64,000 nt of DNA. Origin: Arsukibacterium ikkense (lineage in GTDB: Bacteria > Pseudomonadota > Gammaproteobacteria > Enterobacterales > Alteromonadaceae). The stretch spans positions 1 to 64,000 of the forward strand of contig NZ_LAHO01000020.1 in assembly GCF_000987775.1 (NCBI RefSeq), written 5' to 3'. Below the pieces are notes generated by a model that worked only from the letters and a program-made list of their open reading frames with translations, was not told where the DNA came from and made no database searches. Shown here one piece after another: positions 35,596-44,987 of the stretch. Each line of letters starts with the position of its first letter. Within the stretch, counting starts at the first letter, position 1. The position numbers were made by a program, and so were the translations under genes.

Positions 35596-36116
35596 GGCGT
35601 GGCCTCCAGCGCGTTGCTGCGCTGCTCTACCGCCAGTGACACGTCGCGGTATTCGGTGGCCGCACTGATCGCCATCAAGCGACGTAGCACCGCATACGGG
35701 GTCGTTGCATCGGCCAGAATAGTAATCGGCCGGCCCACCGCCTGTTGCTCCGTGTTTAGCGGCGCTGCGCGCCCGGCCAGATACTGCAGCTCTTGTTTAA
35801 CGGCAACGCTTAGCGGTTCCTGCCACAGCTCGGCAGCTTGCTGCCAATCGCCGCGCCACACCTGTTTGCCTTGCAGCAGCACGCCATTAGGCGTCACCGT
35901 CAGCAATACCTGCTCCCGCGGCAATTGCTCTGAGACCGATTGCGGCAGGCTCATCTCTTTGTTACTGGGCAATACCACCACATCAGATTGATTTACCATC
36001 AGGAAAAACACCAGAATGGTAAAGATATCCATCAGCGCCACCAGGTTTAACTTGGAACTTTGCGCCAGCCGGATATTTTGTTTTAACATCCGTTTGGCCC
36101 GAAATGACTGCTTCAT
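35592..36116 (-). CDS. ExbD/TolR-family protein, copy 2
   Basis: 174 residues. A short cytoplasmic N-terminus (basic), one transmembrane helix with the family's Asp (L-V-A-L-M-D-I-F-T-I-L-V-F-F-L, Asp30) and a periplasmic domain. The membrane Asp is the proton-carrying residue known from ExbD/TolR. It starts within the stop codon of the first ExbD gene (ATGA) and is followed with the same overlap by the TonB-like gene. Confidence 0.88.
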   Translation of the reverse strand: MKQSFRAKRMLKQNIRLAQSSKLNLVALMDIFTILVFFLMVNQSDVVVLPSNKEMSLPQSVSEQLPREQVLLTVTPNGVLLQGKQVWRGDWQQAAELWQEPLSVAVKQELQYLAGRAAPLNTEQQAVGRPITILADATTPYAVLRRLMAISAATEYRDVSLAVEQRSNALEATP

Positions 36117-36637
36117 TCTGGCCCCTCGCTTGTCTCTGCCGGCAACTGGCCAAGCGAAATCAGCGGAAATAACTCAGCATCCACGACTGAGGCTGCCACT
36201 ACCGTTTTAAAGGCCCGCACGGTGTCCATGGCACTGACCAAGGTCTGATAATCCAGGGTTTCCGGCGCCAGAATACTGATATCACGCTTGTCTATTTGCT
36301 GTTGTTGCCAGGTCAGCTTTAAATCCTGTAAAAAGGCCGATAGGGCCGTAAAATCGGGCTGGCCTTGCTCGTTATGACTAAACTCGCGCAGTAACTGACC
36401 CGCCGGATAATTCAGCCGTAGCCGATCAACGCGCAGCTCTAACTCCAGAATTTGCGGGTTGTCCTGCTCCTGCTGCAACAACTGCTCGGTTTGCGGCGGC
36501 AGCTGGATGTTCAGCACGCGGATCTGGGTAAATACCAGGCTCAGCAACAATACCGGTACCAGTACGATCATCAGATTCATAAAGGAGGTAATGTCGAGCT
36601 CCGCCTCTTGCTGGCGGATTTTATGCTTTCTGATCAT
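36113..36637 (-). CDS. ExbD/TolR-family protein, copy 1
   Basis: About 174 residues with the ELDITSFMNLMIVLVPVLLL membrane segment, whose Asp18 is the conserved proton-path residue, and a periplasmic C-terminal domain. It is clearly diverged from the second copy. The start at 36637 (ATG) overlaps the TolQ-like gene by 17 bp; a GTG three codons upstream is an alternative. A TolQ with two different TolR/ExbD partners is the arrangement of the Myxococcus AglR-AglQ-AglS motor. Confidence 0.85.
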   Translation of the reverse strand: MIRKHKIRQQEAELDITSFMNLMIVLVPVLLLSLVFTQIRVLNIQLPPQTEQLLQQEQDNPQILELELRVDRLRLNYPAGQLLREFSHNEQGQPDFTALSAFLQDLKLTWQQQQIDKRDISILAPETLDYQTLVSAMDTVRAFKTVVAASVVDAELFPLISLGQLPAETSEGPE

Positions 36638-37280
36638 CCCGGCCACCCGTGAAACGTTGTCCGATGCTATTCATTAACTTAATACCGGCCATTTCCATGG
36701 TATCGACAATACTGGCGGTTTTACTTTGCAACAGCGCATGCACAAACACCAACGGAATGGCAGTCATCAAGCCAAAGGCGGTGGTATTCATCGCCACTGA
36801 GATACTGGACGATAACAAACTGGCTTTTTCGGAAGGGTCGGCATTGGCCACCGCTGAGAACGCTGCAATTAAGCCGACAATGGTGCCCAGCAAACCCAGC
36901 AAGGTGGCAACGTTAGCCAGCGTTGCCAGGAATGGAGTACGTTTTTGCAGACGCAGGCTGTATTCCAGCACCACTTCTTCCATGGCGTATTCCATATCTT
37001 CCCGCCGGTGCGATGAGGTTAACCGGTTCACGCCACTGGCCAGCATTAAACCCAGCGGGGTTTGCTCAGAGTCAGCCTGTTGCAAAATCGCTTTGGTATC
37101 GGCGGCGGCGATGGCCGGTTGCAGTTGACGATAAGCCCGCTGATTACTGGCATACACCGAGCGTAAAAACCACCAGCGCTCTACAGTAATGGCAATACCC
37201 AAAATCAGAATAAAGGCAATGGGGTAAATAAAGTAGCCACCCTCTTGCAAAAACCGCACTATGCTGTTGACAAAATCCAT
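36621..37280 (-). CDS. MotA/TolQ/ExbB proton-channel family protein
   Basis: 219 residues with three predicted membrane helices: residues 14-34, then a pair at about 130-150 and 165-190. The family block L-A-T-L-A-N-V-A-T-L-L-G-L-L-G-T-I-V-G-L-I, followed by SISVAMNTTAFGLMTAIP, contains the conserved Thr/Ser and Pro residues of the channel pair. GAGGGTTACAGC precedes the ATG. It forms the stator-like inner-membrane motor with the two ExbD proteins encoded directly downstream. Confidence 0.9.
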   Translation of the reverse strand: MDFVNSIVRFLQEGGYFIYPIAFILILGIAITVERWWFLRSVYASNQRAYRQLQPAIAAADTKAILQQADSEQTPLGLMLASGVNRLTSSHRREDMEYAMEEVVLEYSLRLQKRTPFLATLANVATLLGLLGTIVGLIAAFSAVANADPSEKASLLSSSISVAMNTTAFGLMTAIPLVFVHALLQSKTASIVDTMEMAGIKLMNSIGQRFTGGRDDQKA

Positions 37281-37292
37281 GCTGTAACCCTC

Positions 37293-37607
37293 TTAATTAT
37301 TGTTAGTTGATGCGGTACTGGCAGCTGGCTGGCTAAGCGACTGTGCCTCAATAAAACGTAGAAATTGCTGGCGGTCCAGTGGCTGTATCGGTGCCGGCTC
37401 GCTGTTAATATCGGGTGCCGGAATGCGGATCTGGGCAATACTGTCCTGCCAGGGCAGCACATACAGAGTGCGTGGCTGCTGCTGATTGCCGGTGATAGTG
37501 CTACTGATATCAACCCGTACCTCAGCTCCCGGCGCCTGCTGCGCCTGACTGCCCCAGGTCAGCAGAGCCAGGCTCAACCCCGTGGCGATGACACTATAAC
37601 GACGCAT
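37293..37607 (-). CDS. Small periplasmic protein of unknown function
   Basis: 104 residues. A signal peptide (ends GSQAQ) and a ~80-residue mature part with a short beta-like region (LYVLPWQDSIAQIRIPAPDI) and a low-complexity C-terminus rich in Ser/Ala/Asn. It has a strong AGGAGTAACAC ribosome site. It lies between the TPR lipoprotein and the motor genes (12 bp before the TolQ start). I do not recognise the family. Its placement suggests a periplasmic accessory to the motor. Confidence 0.6.
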   Translation of the reverse strand: MRRYSVIATGLSLALLTWGSQAQQAPGAEVRVDISSTITGNQQQPRTLYVLPWQDSIAQIRIPAPDINSEPAPIQPLDRQQFLRFIEAQSLSQPAASTASTNNN

Positions 37608-37610
37608 GTG

Positions 37611-38294
37611 TTACTCCTGTTGCGGTTCAAGTAAGCTCAGCCAGGCTTCGACCAGCGGATCGCCGGTAAGCTGCTGATATTGCAAATAGTGATAGCGGGC
37701 TTGTTCCGGCTGCGCTAAATACAACTCGTATAAAAACCCCAGATTTTTATGCGCACTGGCAAAATGTTGCTGCTGCGCCAACGCATCCAGCCAGTGACGC
37801 CGGGCCTGGTTAAAATCACCGGCCTGGCGGGCCAGTACCCCCAGTAAATTGGCGGCATCGACATAAGCCGGATCATGCTTTAGCACGGCATGTAATTGCT
37901 GGCGGGCCTGCTCAGGCTGCTGCAACTGCCAGTAACAGATCGCCAGGTTATAGCCTATGCCGGCCGCTGCTGGCACTTGCTGTGCCAGTGGCTGAAGCAG
38001 GGTGAGCGCTGCCTGATATTGCTGCTCACGCAGCAGCTGCTTAGCCTGCTGAAACTGGGCCTGCAAATCAGCAGTTAAGGTTGGTTTAGCCTGAATACCT
38101 GTTGCAGTGGTCTCGGTTGGAATGGCTGGCTCTGCCGCTAACGGCGTTCCCGCGCCTGGTGGCGCCGCATCGATGTCCGGCAGCTGGGCACAGTGGCTTA
38201 GTGCCAGCAGCATAACCACAGCGCTGCCCAGCCGGTATCGTTTCGCAGCACCCGCACTGAATAAGCGGCTCAGAATCGTTTTAATACGGATCAT
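37611..38294 (-). CDS. TPR-repeat protein, probable lipoprotein
   Basis: 227 residues. The start at 38294 overlaps the preceding large TPR gene by 14 bp; the frame is open further upstream but only as a shadow of that gene. A hydrophobic segment ends in A-L-S-H-C (Cys ~33), an atypical lipobox with His at -1. Three to four TPR units follow (AALTLLQPLAQQVPAAAGIGYNLA, AYVDAANLLGVLARQAGD, FASAHKNLGFLYE). TPRs are protein-docking repeats. It is probably a scaffold between motor and envelope parts. Confidence 0.75.
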   Translation of the reverse strand: MIRIKTILSRLFSAGAAKRYRLGSAVVMLLALSHCAQLPDIDAAPPGAGTPLAAEPAIPTETTATGIQAKPTLTADLQAQFQQAKQLLREQQYQAALTLLQPLAQQVPAAAGIGYNLAICYWQLQQPEQARQQLHAVLKHDPAYVDAANLLGVLARQAGDFNQARRHWLDALAQQQHFASAHKNLGFLYELYLAQPEQARYHYLQYQQLTGDPLVEAWLSLLEPQQE

Positions 38295-41211
38295 CAGCCA
38301 GCTCCAGATACTGTTCAGGTTTGCGATAACGGGCCGGAAACAGCTCGGCCAGTTTACGGAAACTGGCAGCAACCCACTCGTCGTACAACGGCTGCGCCAC
38401 CAAGGCCGCATTTTGCTGATAAATTTCAATCGCCAGCTCTTCAAACGGATAGGCTTGTTCTTCCAGCAACAACTCGTATTGCTCCAATGCCAGGGCATCA
38501 AGCCCGGTTGGCCGCTCAGAATCAAGCAACGCCGTGGCCATCTGCTGGTACAAGCTGGCAACCTGAAACTGGGCCTGGCTATAAAAATCGGCTACCTGCC
38601 AGCGCATGCTGGTTTGCAGCAGCTGAATGGCACTGGTCATATGGGTTTGCTTTGTCTGCAAATTAGCGCGCAGCGGCTGGCGCAGGCGTACCGTCTTAAA
38701 CTGCCCGCTATGGTGCAAAGCCAGCTGCAACGCCGCCTCTGCCGCCAGATAACGGCTGCGCTCGCTACCGGTATGTTGCTGCTCAGCATTTACCATGCGC
38801 TGATACCAGAAATTGCGCCGGCTCAGATCATGCTGCTGCTGATACAGCTGTACCAACCTGGACCGGGCTTCCTGCGCCTGCAGATGGGGCTCGGGGTACT
38901 GGTTAGCGTAGCTACGATAAGCCAGCCGGGCTGCTTCGCTATTGCCGGCTTGCCAGTAATACCCTGCGGCCTGATACAACAACGCTTGGTGCTCGGCACC
39001 GGCCGGTAACTGCGCGACTTGCTGGCTGAGCAGTTCAGCAGCACTTTGCCAGTCCTGCAATTGCTGGTAGCTATTAAGCATAGCAGCGGCAATGGCTGAC
39101 TGTTCGGCACTGTCCGGATAGCGCTGCTGATAGGCTTGCATTAACACAATGGCCTCGGCCAACGCCTGTTGTTCCAGCAGCAGGCTGATTTGCTGATAAG
39201 CCGCGCTTTGATGATATTCCGACTGCGGCAAGCTTAACAGGCGCTGTAAATGGCCAAGCTGCTCGCTGACCGCTAGCCGGCTGTCCTGCGCCTGCTGATA
39301 CACCGCGGATGCCAACTGCTGCTGCAATAACCGGCGCCGGTCGTGAGCTGCCAGGCTATCATCAGCCTGATAACGCCTGAGCAGACGCTGAATACTTTGC
39401 TCGGCCAGAGCATAGTCGCCCTGGGCCAGCTCACTCTGGCTGACAATAAACCAGGCTTCATTTACCAGTAATGGCTGGCTTACTTGCGGGTGCGGCCAGT
39501 CGGTTACCCGCCTGGCATAACTGGCCACCTCGGCATAGGCTTGTTGCTGATAGATGTCAGTCAGCTGATTTAACGCGACCTGTTGTGCCTGGGGGTGTTG
39601 GCTGTGCCAGCGCACAAACTGGTTTTGTTGCTGCCACCAGTTAGCTGCCGCAGTGGCACTGGCGGTTGGGTCATCTGTACCTTGTTTACTGAGGTCTTCC
39701 GTTAACTCTTTACTTAATTTCTCACTTAACTCTTTACTTAACAGCAAGGCCCGGTAAGCCGCCTGCTCAGCGGTAAAGTTACGGGCATGCAGTGCGCTGC
39801 TGGGGTAACCCAGTTGCTGATAGCCGTTCAGTGCGCCCTGATAGTCACCGCTGGCCGCCAGGGCCTCTGCCAGTAAATAGCGCACATCATCCGCCAGCAT
39901 CAACGTATCGTCGACCGACTCAGCTGCCAGCAGCGGCTGTACCTGCAACAGTTGCTGCCAGTATTGCACCAGCTTAACGGCTATAGCGCGCCGTTCTGCA
40001 GCGCTGCCCTGCTGCGCTTGTAAATAGACCTTACGGCCAAAATAATCCAGATATTGTGCCAGCTTTGGGGCTAGCTCAGCTTGCTGGGCTGGCCTTGCCT
40101 GCTGCCAGAACGCGGTTGCCGGGCCGAACCGGTTGATAAAATGCTGCTGCGCCTGCTCGGCGTCATTCGCCTGTGCCTGCGCCAGATGATACTGCACCAG
40201 CGTCAACTGCATCCGGGCCGCCTCAATAGCCAGTGGCTGCTCGGTGATAAACACGCGGTAACTGGCCAGTGCTGCCTGGTGCAACTCTTTTTCAAATAAG
40301 AAATCGGCCAGCGCCTGAAACAGGGCGGCCTGATAAGACACCGGCCGCTGCTCTGGCGGGCCATCCCGGAAGCTGGCACGCTTAAGCAGCGCCAGCAAAC
40401 TGTCAGCCTGCTGCTGATAACTCAGTGAAATACTGAGGATCCGCTGCAATTCCTGGCGCAGGCTTTGTTGCTCATCGCTGCTCAGCCGTTGGTGGTAGGT
40501 CAAATCCAGTGCCTGCAAAAAAGCATCGTCGGCGTTAGCATACTGCTGCAGCTGAAAGTGACTCCAGCCACTCATATACAGCGCATGCTGGCGTAATTCC
40601 GGCCCCGCCAGGCTAAGTACCTGCACAAAGGCCGCTAACGCGTTGGGATAGTTCGCCTGGCTGTAGTAAATATCTCCCACTCTGAACCACAGCTCAGCGG
40701 CAAATTCACTTGCCGGGTATTGTTGCAGCAATAGTTGCATTTGTTGCTGTGCTGCCCGGCTGTCACCGGTTAAATCCAGCGCCCGTGCCAGCTGATACTG
40801 GATAAGCTCATTATTCGGATCAGCCGGAAATTCCTGTAACAACGCCTGATATTCAGCAATCAGTGCGCTAAGCGCCTGCTGCTCGGCGTTAGCGCTTAGC
40901 TCGGTTTGCTCCAGCTGCCGGGTGTTAAGCTGCGACAGCCTGTACAACACTTTCTGCCGCACCTCAGCTGCCGGCGCCAGCGCTAACAGCTCCTGATAAA
41001 CCTGCTGCAACTGCGCCGGGGTGACCAGCACCGGCTCAGCCAGTTCAGCCGGGCTAAAAGGTGCCAGCTCTGCCAGGGTGGGCCGACGCAACATGTTATC
41101 TGGTGAGCTGCTGCAGCCCGTTATCTGCAACAATATCAGCAACAGTGCCAGCAGCAGGATCACAGCACGGCTGTTGCTCTGTCGACGAAAGCGATAGGCC
41201 CGGTGCAACAT
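38281..41211 (-). CDS. Large TPR-rich lipoprotein
   Basis: 976 residues. The lipobox I-T-G-C (Cys33) follows an N-terminal hydrophobic helix. The rest is a near-continuous array of TPR-like helical hairpins, with units such as ELWFRVGDIYYSQANYPNAL and LYQAAGYYWQAGNSEAARLAY throughout. A short internal periodic segment (SKELSEKLSKELTEDLSK, about residues 494-511) is encoded by imperfect DNA repeats. It resembles in size and layout the long periplasmic TPR proteins of Myxococcus Glt machinery (GltE/GltI-like), which is inference. The start lies in a TAATG overlap with the upstream gene. Confidence 0.8.
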   Translation of the reverse strand: MLHRAYRFRRQSNSRAVILLLALLLILLQITGCSSSPDNMLRRPTLAELAPFSPAELAEPVLVTPAQLQQVYQELLALAPAAEVRQKVLYRLSQLNTRQLEQTELSANAEQQALSALIAEYQALLQEFPADPNNELIQYQLARALDLTGDSRAAQQQMQLLLQQYPASEFAAELWFRVGDIYYSQANYPNALAAFVQVLSLAGPELRQHALYMSGWSHFQLQQYANADDAFLQALDLTYHQRLSSDEQQSLRQELQRILSISLSYQQQADSLLALLKRASFRDGPPEQRPVSYQAALFQALADFLFEKELHQAALASYRVFITEQPLAIEAARMQLTLVQYHLAQAQANDAEQAQQHFINRFGPATAFWQQARPAQQAELAPKLAQYLDYFGRKVYLQAQQGSAAERRAIAVKLVQYWQQLLQVQPLLAAESVDDTLMLADDVRYLLAEALAASGDYQGALNGYQQLGYPSSALHARNFTAEQAAYRALLLSKELSEKLSKELTEDLSKQGTDDPTASATAAANWWQQQNQFVRWHSQHPQAQQVALNQLTDIYQQQAYAEVASYARRVTDWPHPQVSQPLLVNEAWFIVSQSELAQGDYALAEQSIQRLLRRYQADDSLAAHDRRRLLQQQLASAVYQQAQDSRLAVSEQLGHLQRLLSLPQSEYHQSAAYQQISLLLEQQALAEAIVLMQAYQQRYPDSAEQSAIAAAMLNSYQQLQDWQSAAELLSQQVAQLPAGAEHQALLYQAAGYYWQAGNSEAARLAYRSYANQYPEPHLQAQEARSRLVQLYQQQHDLSRRNFWYQRMVNAEQQHTGSERSRYLAAEAALQLALHHSGQFKTVRLRQPLRANLQTKQTHMTSAIQLLQTSMRWQVADFYSQAQFQVASLYQQMATALLDSERPTGLDALALEQYELLLEEQAYPFEELAIEIYQQNAALVAQPLYDEWVAASFRKLAELFPARYRKPEQYLELADDPY

Positions 41212-43085
41212 TACTGCGCCTCCTGCGAGGTCAGCAGCAATTGCTCCATCACCCGGGCTATCGCCTGGGTATTTAGCCGCCGCAAATCAGCCAACTGCTC
41301 GCGCTCAGTCTGACGTAACTGCTGTAAGCCATGGTTCAGCTGTGCCAGCAGCAGTTGTTGTTGCTGTGCCACAGCGCCACTAAATTGCTGCTCTGTTGCC
41401 GCCAGCTCAGCCAGTTGCTGTTGCTGCACCAGCAACCGCTCGGTTTGGCCATCCAGCGCCGCCAACCGCTGCAGCGCACCGTTGCTAAGGCTTAATTGCT
41501 CAGCCAGTTGCTGGCGCAGGGTATTCAGTTGCCAGTGTCGCTGCGCACTATTTTGCTGATAGTGCCACTGCAGCAAGCCCTGCAACCGGGCTAACCGCGT
41601 TTCTGCAAGGCTTACTTCCTGCCCGCCACTGGCCAGCAGCGCCAGCCGTTGTAAAGCACTGCTTAGCATCCGCTGTGAGCCAGCAAAATCTTGCTCGCTG
41701 CTGTCCAGCCATAACCACTGCACCAGCGGCTGGCTTGCTGCATCGGCCAGGGCCAGGTCCAGCTGCGCCACTTGCTGTTGCAGCTGCTGCTGTTTACTGG
41801 TTAAGTCGGGCAACGCCGCCGCTAATAATTGTTGCTGCTGTGCTAACTTAGTTTGCACAACCTCGGTAAGGTGGGTTAAGCGGCTGACACGCTGCAAATG
41901 CAGTTGCTGTAGCTGCTGCATCGCGTTTAACTGCCGGTTAAGCTGATACAAGGAGGCTTGCTGGCGCAACTGATATTGCTGCCAGCCGCTAAGGCCAGCA
42001 GGCTCAGCCAGTTGCTCAAGCTGCAGCTCGCCGGCATGGTCGTTATTGGCCACCAGTTGCTGCTGATAATAGTGATCGGCCCAGCGGTAAGCCGCCAGGG
42101 CATCTTTTTGTGCCAGCGCGCGCTCAAATTGCACCCCCAGCTGATGCGCCGCCAGCCAGCTGGCAGGCGCATAAGGGTAACGGGCTATCAGCTGTTGTAA
42201 TACCGCCAGCAAGCTTGGGATTTGCCGGTTCTCGCTCAGTACATCCCGATATAACAGCATCGCCGGCAAGGTCAGCACACTGTTACTGGCAAACTCACTG
42301 AGTACTTGCTGGGCACTGGCCCACTGCAGTTGATCAACCAGTAAACCGGCTTGCAGTAACTGCAAATAATCGGCCAGTGCCTGCTGCTCACTGCTGGCTG
42401 CAGATGTTTGCGGGCCAGAGCGCCAGCGAAATAACTGCATCCAGAAGCCCGGCTGCACTTCGGTTTGCAGCTGGCCGCTCAGTCTGGCCAGTAATTGCAG
42501 CGCTTGCTCGGGTTGCTGCTGCTGGCGCAGCGCCAGAATATGATTAATAACCACATAGGGCAGTTCAGCTTGCCCGGCCAGCCGGCTAAAAATCTGCGGA
42601 TCAGCATGGGCCAGTGCAGGCCAGTTAAGCAATTGATTTAACAACTCCGCCTGGCCGCTAAGCGTCTCAAGTGGCCCGGTTAGCTGCTGCAGGTAGTGGC
42701 GGGCCTGTTCGCTGCGCTGTTGTTCAAAAAGGTAACGGCTGAACTGCAGTAGCGCAACATTGCGCAATTGACGTGGCAACTGGCCGCTGAGCGTTTTATC
42801 GGCCAGTAAAGTTTGCAATAAAGCGGCGGTGGCAGCTGGCATATCCAGCTGCATTAATAAGCCGGCTTGCAATAAGCGGGTTTTGGCAACAGGTTCAGGT
42901 GCCAGCGCTAATTGTAACAACGCCTGATAATAATCATCCTGATAAAAGTGCCAGGCGGCCAGCCGGTACTGCTTTTCACTGCGCAATAATGGCTCTGCCG
43001 TTGCCTGCGGCGCCAGCGCCAGTACTGCCAGAGCAGACAGCGCGGCCAGGCCGGCAGAAAGCGGTTTTGTTAATTGCCAGACCAT
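41211..43085 (-). CDS. Periplasmic TPR/coiled-coil protein
   Basis: 624 residues with a signal peptide (ends PQATAE). The N-terminal ~350 residues contain TPR-like hairpins (AWHFYQDDYYQALLQLALAP, EQALQLLARLSGQLQTE). From about 370 to 620 it is strongly Gln/Leu/Ala-rich with heptad-like spacing, so a long coiled coil is likely. It is coupled to the following TPR lipoprotein by a TAATG overlap. It is probably a structural rod or scaffold in the periplasm. Confidence 0.7.
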   Translation of the reverse strand: MVWQLTKPLSAGLAALSALAVLALAPQATAEPLLRSEKQYRLAAWHFYQDDYYQALLQLALAPEPVAKTRLLQAGLLMQLDMPAATAALLQTLLADKTLSGQLPRQLRNVALLQFSRYLFEQQRSEQARHYLQQLTGPLETLSGQAELLNQLLNWPALAHADPQIFSRLAGQAELPYVVINHILALRQQQQPEQALQLLARLSGQLQTEVQPGFWMQLFRWRSGPQTSAASSEQQALADYLQLLQAGLLVDQLQWASAQQVLSEFASNSVLTLPAMLLYRDVLSENRQIPSLLAVLQQLIARYPYAPASWLAAHQLGVQFERALAQKDALAAYRWADHYYQQQLVANNDHAGELQLEQLAEPAGLSGWQQYQLRQQASLYQLNRQLNAMQQLQQLHLQRVSRLTHLTEVVQTKLAQQQQLLAAALPDLTSKQQQLQQQVAQLDLALADAASQPLVQWLWLDSSEQDFAGSQRMLSSALQRLALLASGGQEVSLAETRLARLQGLLQWHYQQNSAQRHWQLNTLRQQLAEQLSLSNGALQRLAALDGQTERLLVQQQQLAELAATEQQFSGAVAQQQQLLLAQLNHGLQQLRQTEREQLADLRRLNTQAIARVMEQLLLTSQEAQ

Positions 43086-43600
43086 ACTTCTACACTAAAT
43101 TCAGGCTGATAACTGGCAGAACTGTCGCTGATTTTCAGCTCCAGCAACATGGCATCGTCGGCCTTGGTAAACCGATGACTGACCGCCCGGCGATAATCGC
43201 GGTCTGGCGGGCCTTTGCCGACAAACACTGCGGTAAGGGTATGCTCACCGGCGCGAATATTACCTTTGTACAGCGGCTGAATGGCACCGCGTTGTAACCC
43301 GGCCAGCTCGGCCGCCGTATACAGATGGGCGCTAACCGCCTTGTCATTAATTTTCAGTTGCACACTGTCGAGCTGGAACAACAGGCCGGCATCCAGCGAC
43401 ACAAATACCGCTAACTGGGTTTGCGGTGGAAATAGTAATTCCTCTTCCAGCATAAACAGTTCACGGTTCAGTGCTATGGCTTGTTGCCGCAGTTGCTCAA
43501 GTTGCTGCTCGGCCGACTCCTGTGCAGTAGCAACGAACGGCACTGCGGGCAATAGCAGCAGGATGGTTAGTACTAACGGTAAACATAACAGATATCTCAT
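43070..43600 (-). CDS. Small exported protein of the envelope-machine operon, unknown family
   Basis: 176 residues. A signal peptide (ends VATAQ) is followed by a short coiled coil (SAEQQLEQLRQQAIALNRELF) and a beta-sandwich-like C-terminus (FVSLDAGLLFQLDSVQLKIND, RAGEHTLTAVFVGKGP). The pattern 'L-D-S-V-x-L-x-I-N-D-K' with later 'G-x-H-x-L' resembles small periplasmic proteins that accompany AgmX/TolQR operons. It overlaps the next gene's start by 16 bp. Function not recognised. Confidence 0.65.
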   Translation of the reverse strand: MRYLLCLPLVLTILLLLPAVPFVATAQESAEQQLEQLRQQAIALNRELFMLEEELLFPPQTQLAVFVSLDAGLLFQLDSVQLKINDKAVSAHLYTAAELAGLQRGAIQPLYKGNIRAGEHTLTAVFVGKGPPDRDYRRAVSHRFTKADDAMLLELKISDSSASYQPEFSVEVWSGN

Positions 43601-43612
43601 AAGGCCATCCTG

Positions 43613-44752
43613 CTAAAAATAAACACTGAAAAACAGCCGATAGACATTGGCGGTTAACCGGTATAACGGTTCAGCACCCGCTGCAGTGTCGGCAATAGTG
43701 ACATTGCGAAAATTATTGTAGTTAAAGCGGATATGGTCCCATTCCAGGTTAAGCTCCGGTGTCGCCGTCGGCCACCAGCTCCAGTTGGCAAAGCGGTAAC
43801 TGGCGCCAATGCCCAGGCTCAGGTTGGTAAAGTCACTCAGCTCTTTATCTCTGGCCATAAAATTTTGCTGGTTAGCAAACTCAAATAAGTCAGCATAAAA
43901 CGACGCCTGACCCTGCTGATACCAGCGCACATGGCCATCCAGCAGCCAGCGCTCAGCAATGGGATGAACATATTCCAGCTCGGCATCAAACGCCCGGATA
44001 TCCCAGCTGTCCTGATAGTGGCGTAAAGACGCGGTCAGCGCCGCCCGGTAGGGCAGGTAAAATTTATTCACCAGGCCCAGCGCCAGGCTGTTACGGGTAT
44101 TCGGATACACTTCAAACTGATAACCATAGCCAAGCGGCGCCAGCGGATCGCGATAACGGACACTGCGATAAGGGTTATTCAGAAACCCCTGCTCCATATC
44201 CACCTCAGCATTCAGGGCGCTGATCCAGCGGGTGGTTAATACCTGGGTAATCCCCAGGCTGTAACTGTAACGGCGCAATTGCTCACTAAAACTTGCATCA
44301 CCATTGCGGCCAATTTGATCATTACCAAAGGCGGTGTTCAGGCTCAGGGTTGTCATACCGCCAAAGGTATCGTGCGCAATGCCAAAGGAAACTGATTTGG
44401 CGTTGTAGTCATCTTCATCACTCTGGGCATAATTCAGCGAGATAATACTGTTGCCGCTCAGATAATCGACCCCCAACCGGCTTTCTCTGCGGGTTTCGCT
44501 GTAGGCTGAGGCTGTAGCAATAACATCAATCGAAGCCCCGGATACCGTATCAACGTAGTAAAAACCTGACACCGATAGCTGTTGGCCAATTTTACTGCGC
44601 AGCATCAGCGCCGGGCCGTCAATCGACACCCCGCCACCCTGATAGCTGTGGTGCATCAGGTCAATCCGGTTGTCCGGTAGCACAGCCGCGGCCACCACAC
44701 CACTGAGCAACAGTGCCGGCAACGCCGCAAGCAGATAGCTAGTTACAGCCAC
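43613..44752 (-). CDS. DUF3570 outer-membrane protein
   Basis: About 379 residues. A signal peptide is followed by DNRIDLMHHSYQGGGVSIDGP, the characteristic opening of DUF3570, and then many amphipathic strands ending in a hydrophobic-aromatic terminus (RLFFSVYF), so a beta-barrel in the outer membrane is likely. The start is not certain: the GTG at 44752 has GGAGG 5 bp upstream and gives a clean signal peptide, whereas an ATG at 44773 would add residues lacking such features. It overlaps the DUF4266 stop by 14 bp. DUF4266 and DUF3570 are habitual neighbours in other genomes. Confidence 0.8.
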   Translation of the reverse strand: MAVTSYLLAALPALLLSGVVAAAVLPDNRIDLMHHSYQGGGVSIDGPALMLRSKIGQQLSVSGFYYVDTVSGASIDVIATASAYSETRRESRLGVDYLSGNSIISLNYAQSDEDDYNAKSVSFGIAHDTFGGMTTLSLNTAFGNDQIGRNGDASFSEQLRRYSYSLGITQVLTTRWISALNAEVDMEQGFLNNPYRSVRYRDPLAPLGYGYQFEVYPNTRNSLALGLVNKFYLPYRAALTASLRHYQDSWDIRAFDAELEYVHPIAERWLLDGHVRWYQQGQASFYADLFEFANQQNFMARDKELSDFTNLSLGIGASYRFANWSWWPTATPELNLEWDHIRFNYNNFRNVTIADTAAGAEPLYRLTANVYRLFFSVYF

Positions 44753-44987
44753 AACCGCCTCCGCCACTGCCATCGGCACCTTTGGCCGCCTCGCGCGAGT
44801 CCCGCACGTGGGCACTGTGTTGCAGCGCAATCGGATGGCGGCCAAACGCCATGATCGGATCAGCCAGCTCGGCCCGCTCATAAGGCTTAACCCAGGGTTC
44901 AATGCTGGCACAACCGGCCAGCCCCAGTGCCAGCAAGGCCGACAGCAGTAATTTAGCGCCGTAGCAGGGTTTTAATATCATCTTCAT
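44739..44987 (-). CDS. DUF4266 small lipoprotein with Gly/Cys tail
   Basis: 82 residues. The lipobox is L-A-G-C, followed by a short conserved region (SIEPWVKPYERAELADPIMA) and a C-terminus of Gly and Cys (GSGGGGCGCN). The terminal CGC could bind metal or form a crosslink. The start lies inside the last codons of the TlpA gene in another frame, and the stop lies inside the DUF3570 gene, so this small gene overlaps both neighbours. A second ATG two codons later is an alternative. Confidence 0.8.
   Translation of the reverse strand: MKMILKPCYGAKLLLSALLALGLAGCASIEPWVKPYERAELADPIMAFGRHPIALQHSAHVRDSREAAKGADGSGGGGCGCN

Noticed and set aside
34660..37280. TonB-ExbB-ExbD system for iron uptake
   Set aside because: No TonB-dependent receptor or siderophore gene nearby; the C-terminal domain is AgmX/PglI type, there are two ExbD genes, and neighbours are TPR and haem c proteins.
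39660..39740. Short DNA repeats in the TPR lipoprotein as a separate element
   Set aside because: They simply encode a periodic SKEL/SEKL helical segment in frame.
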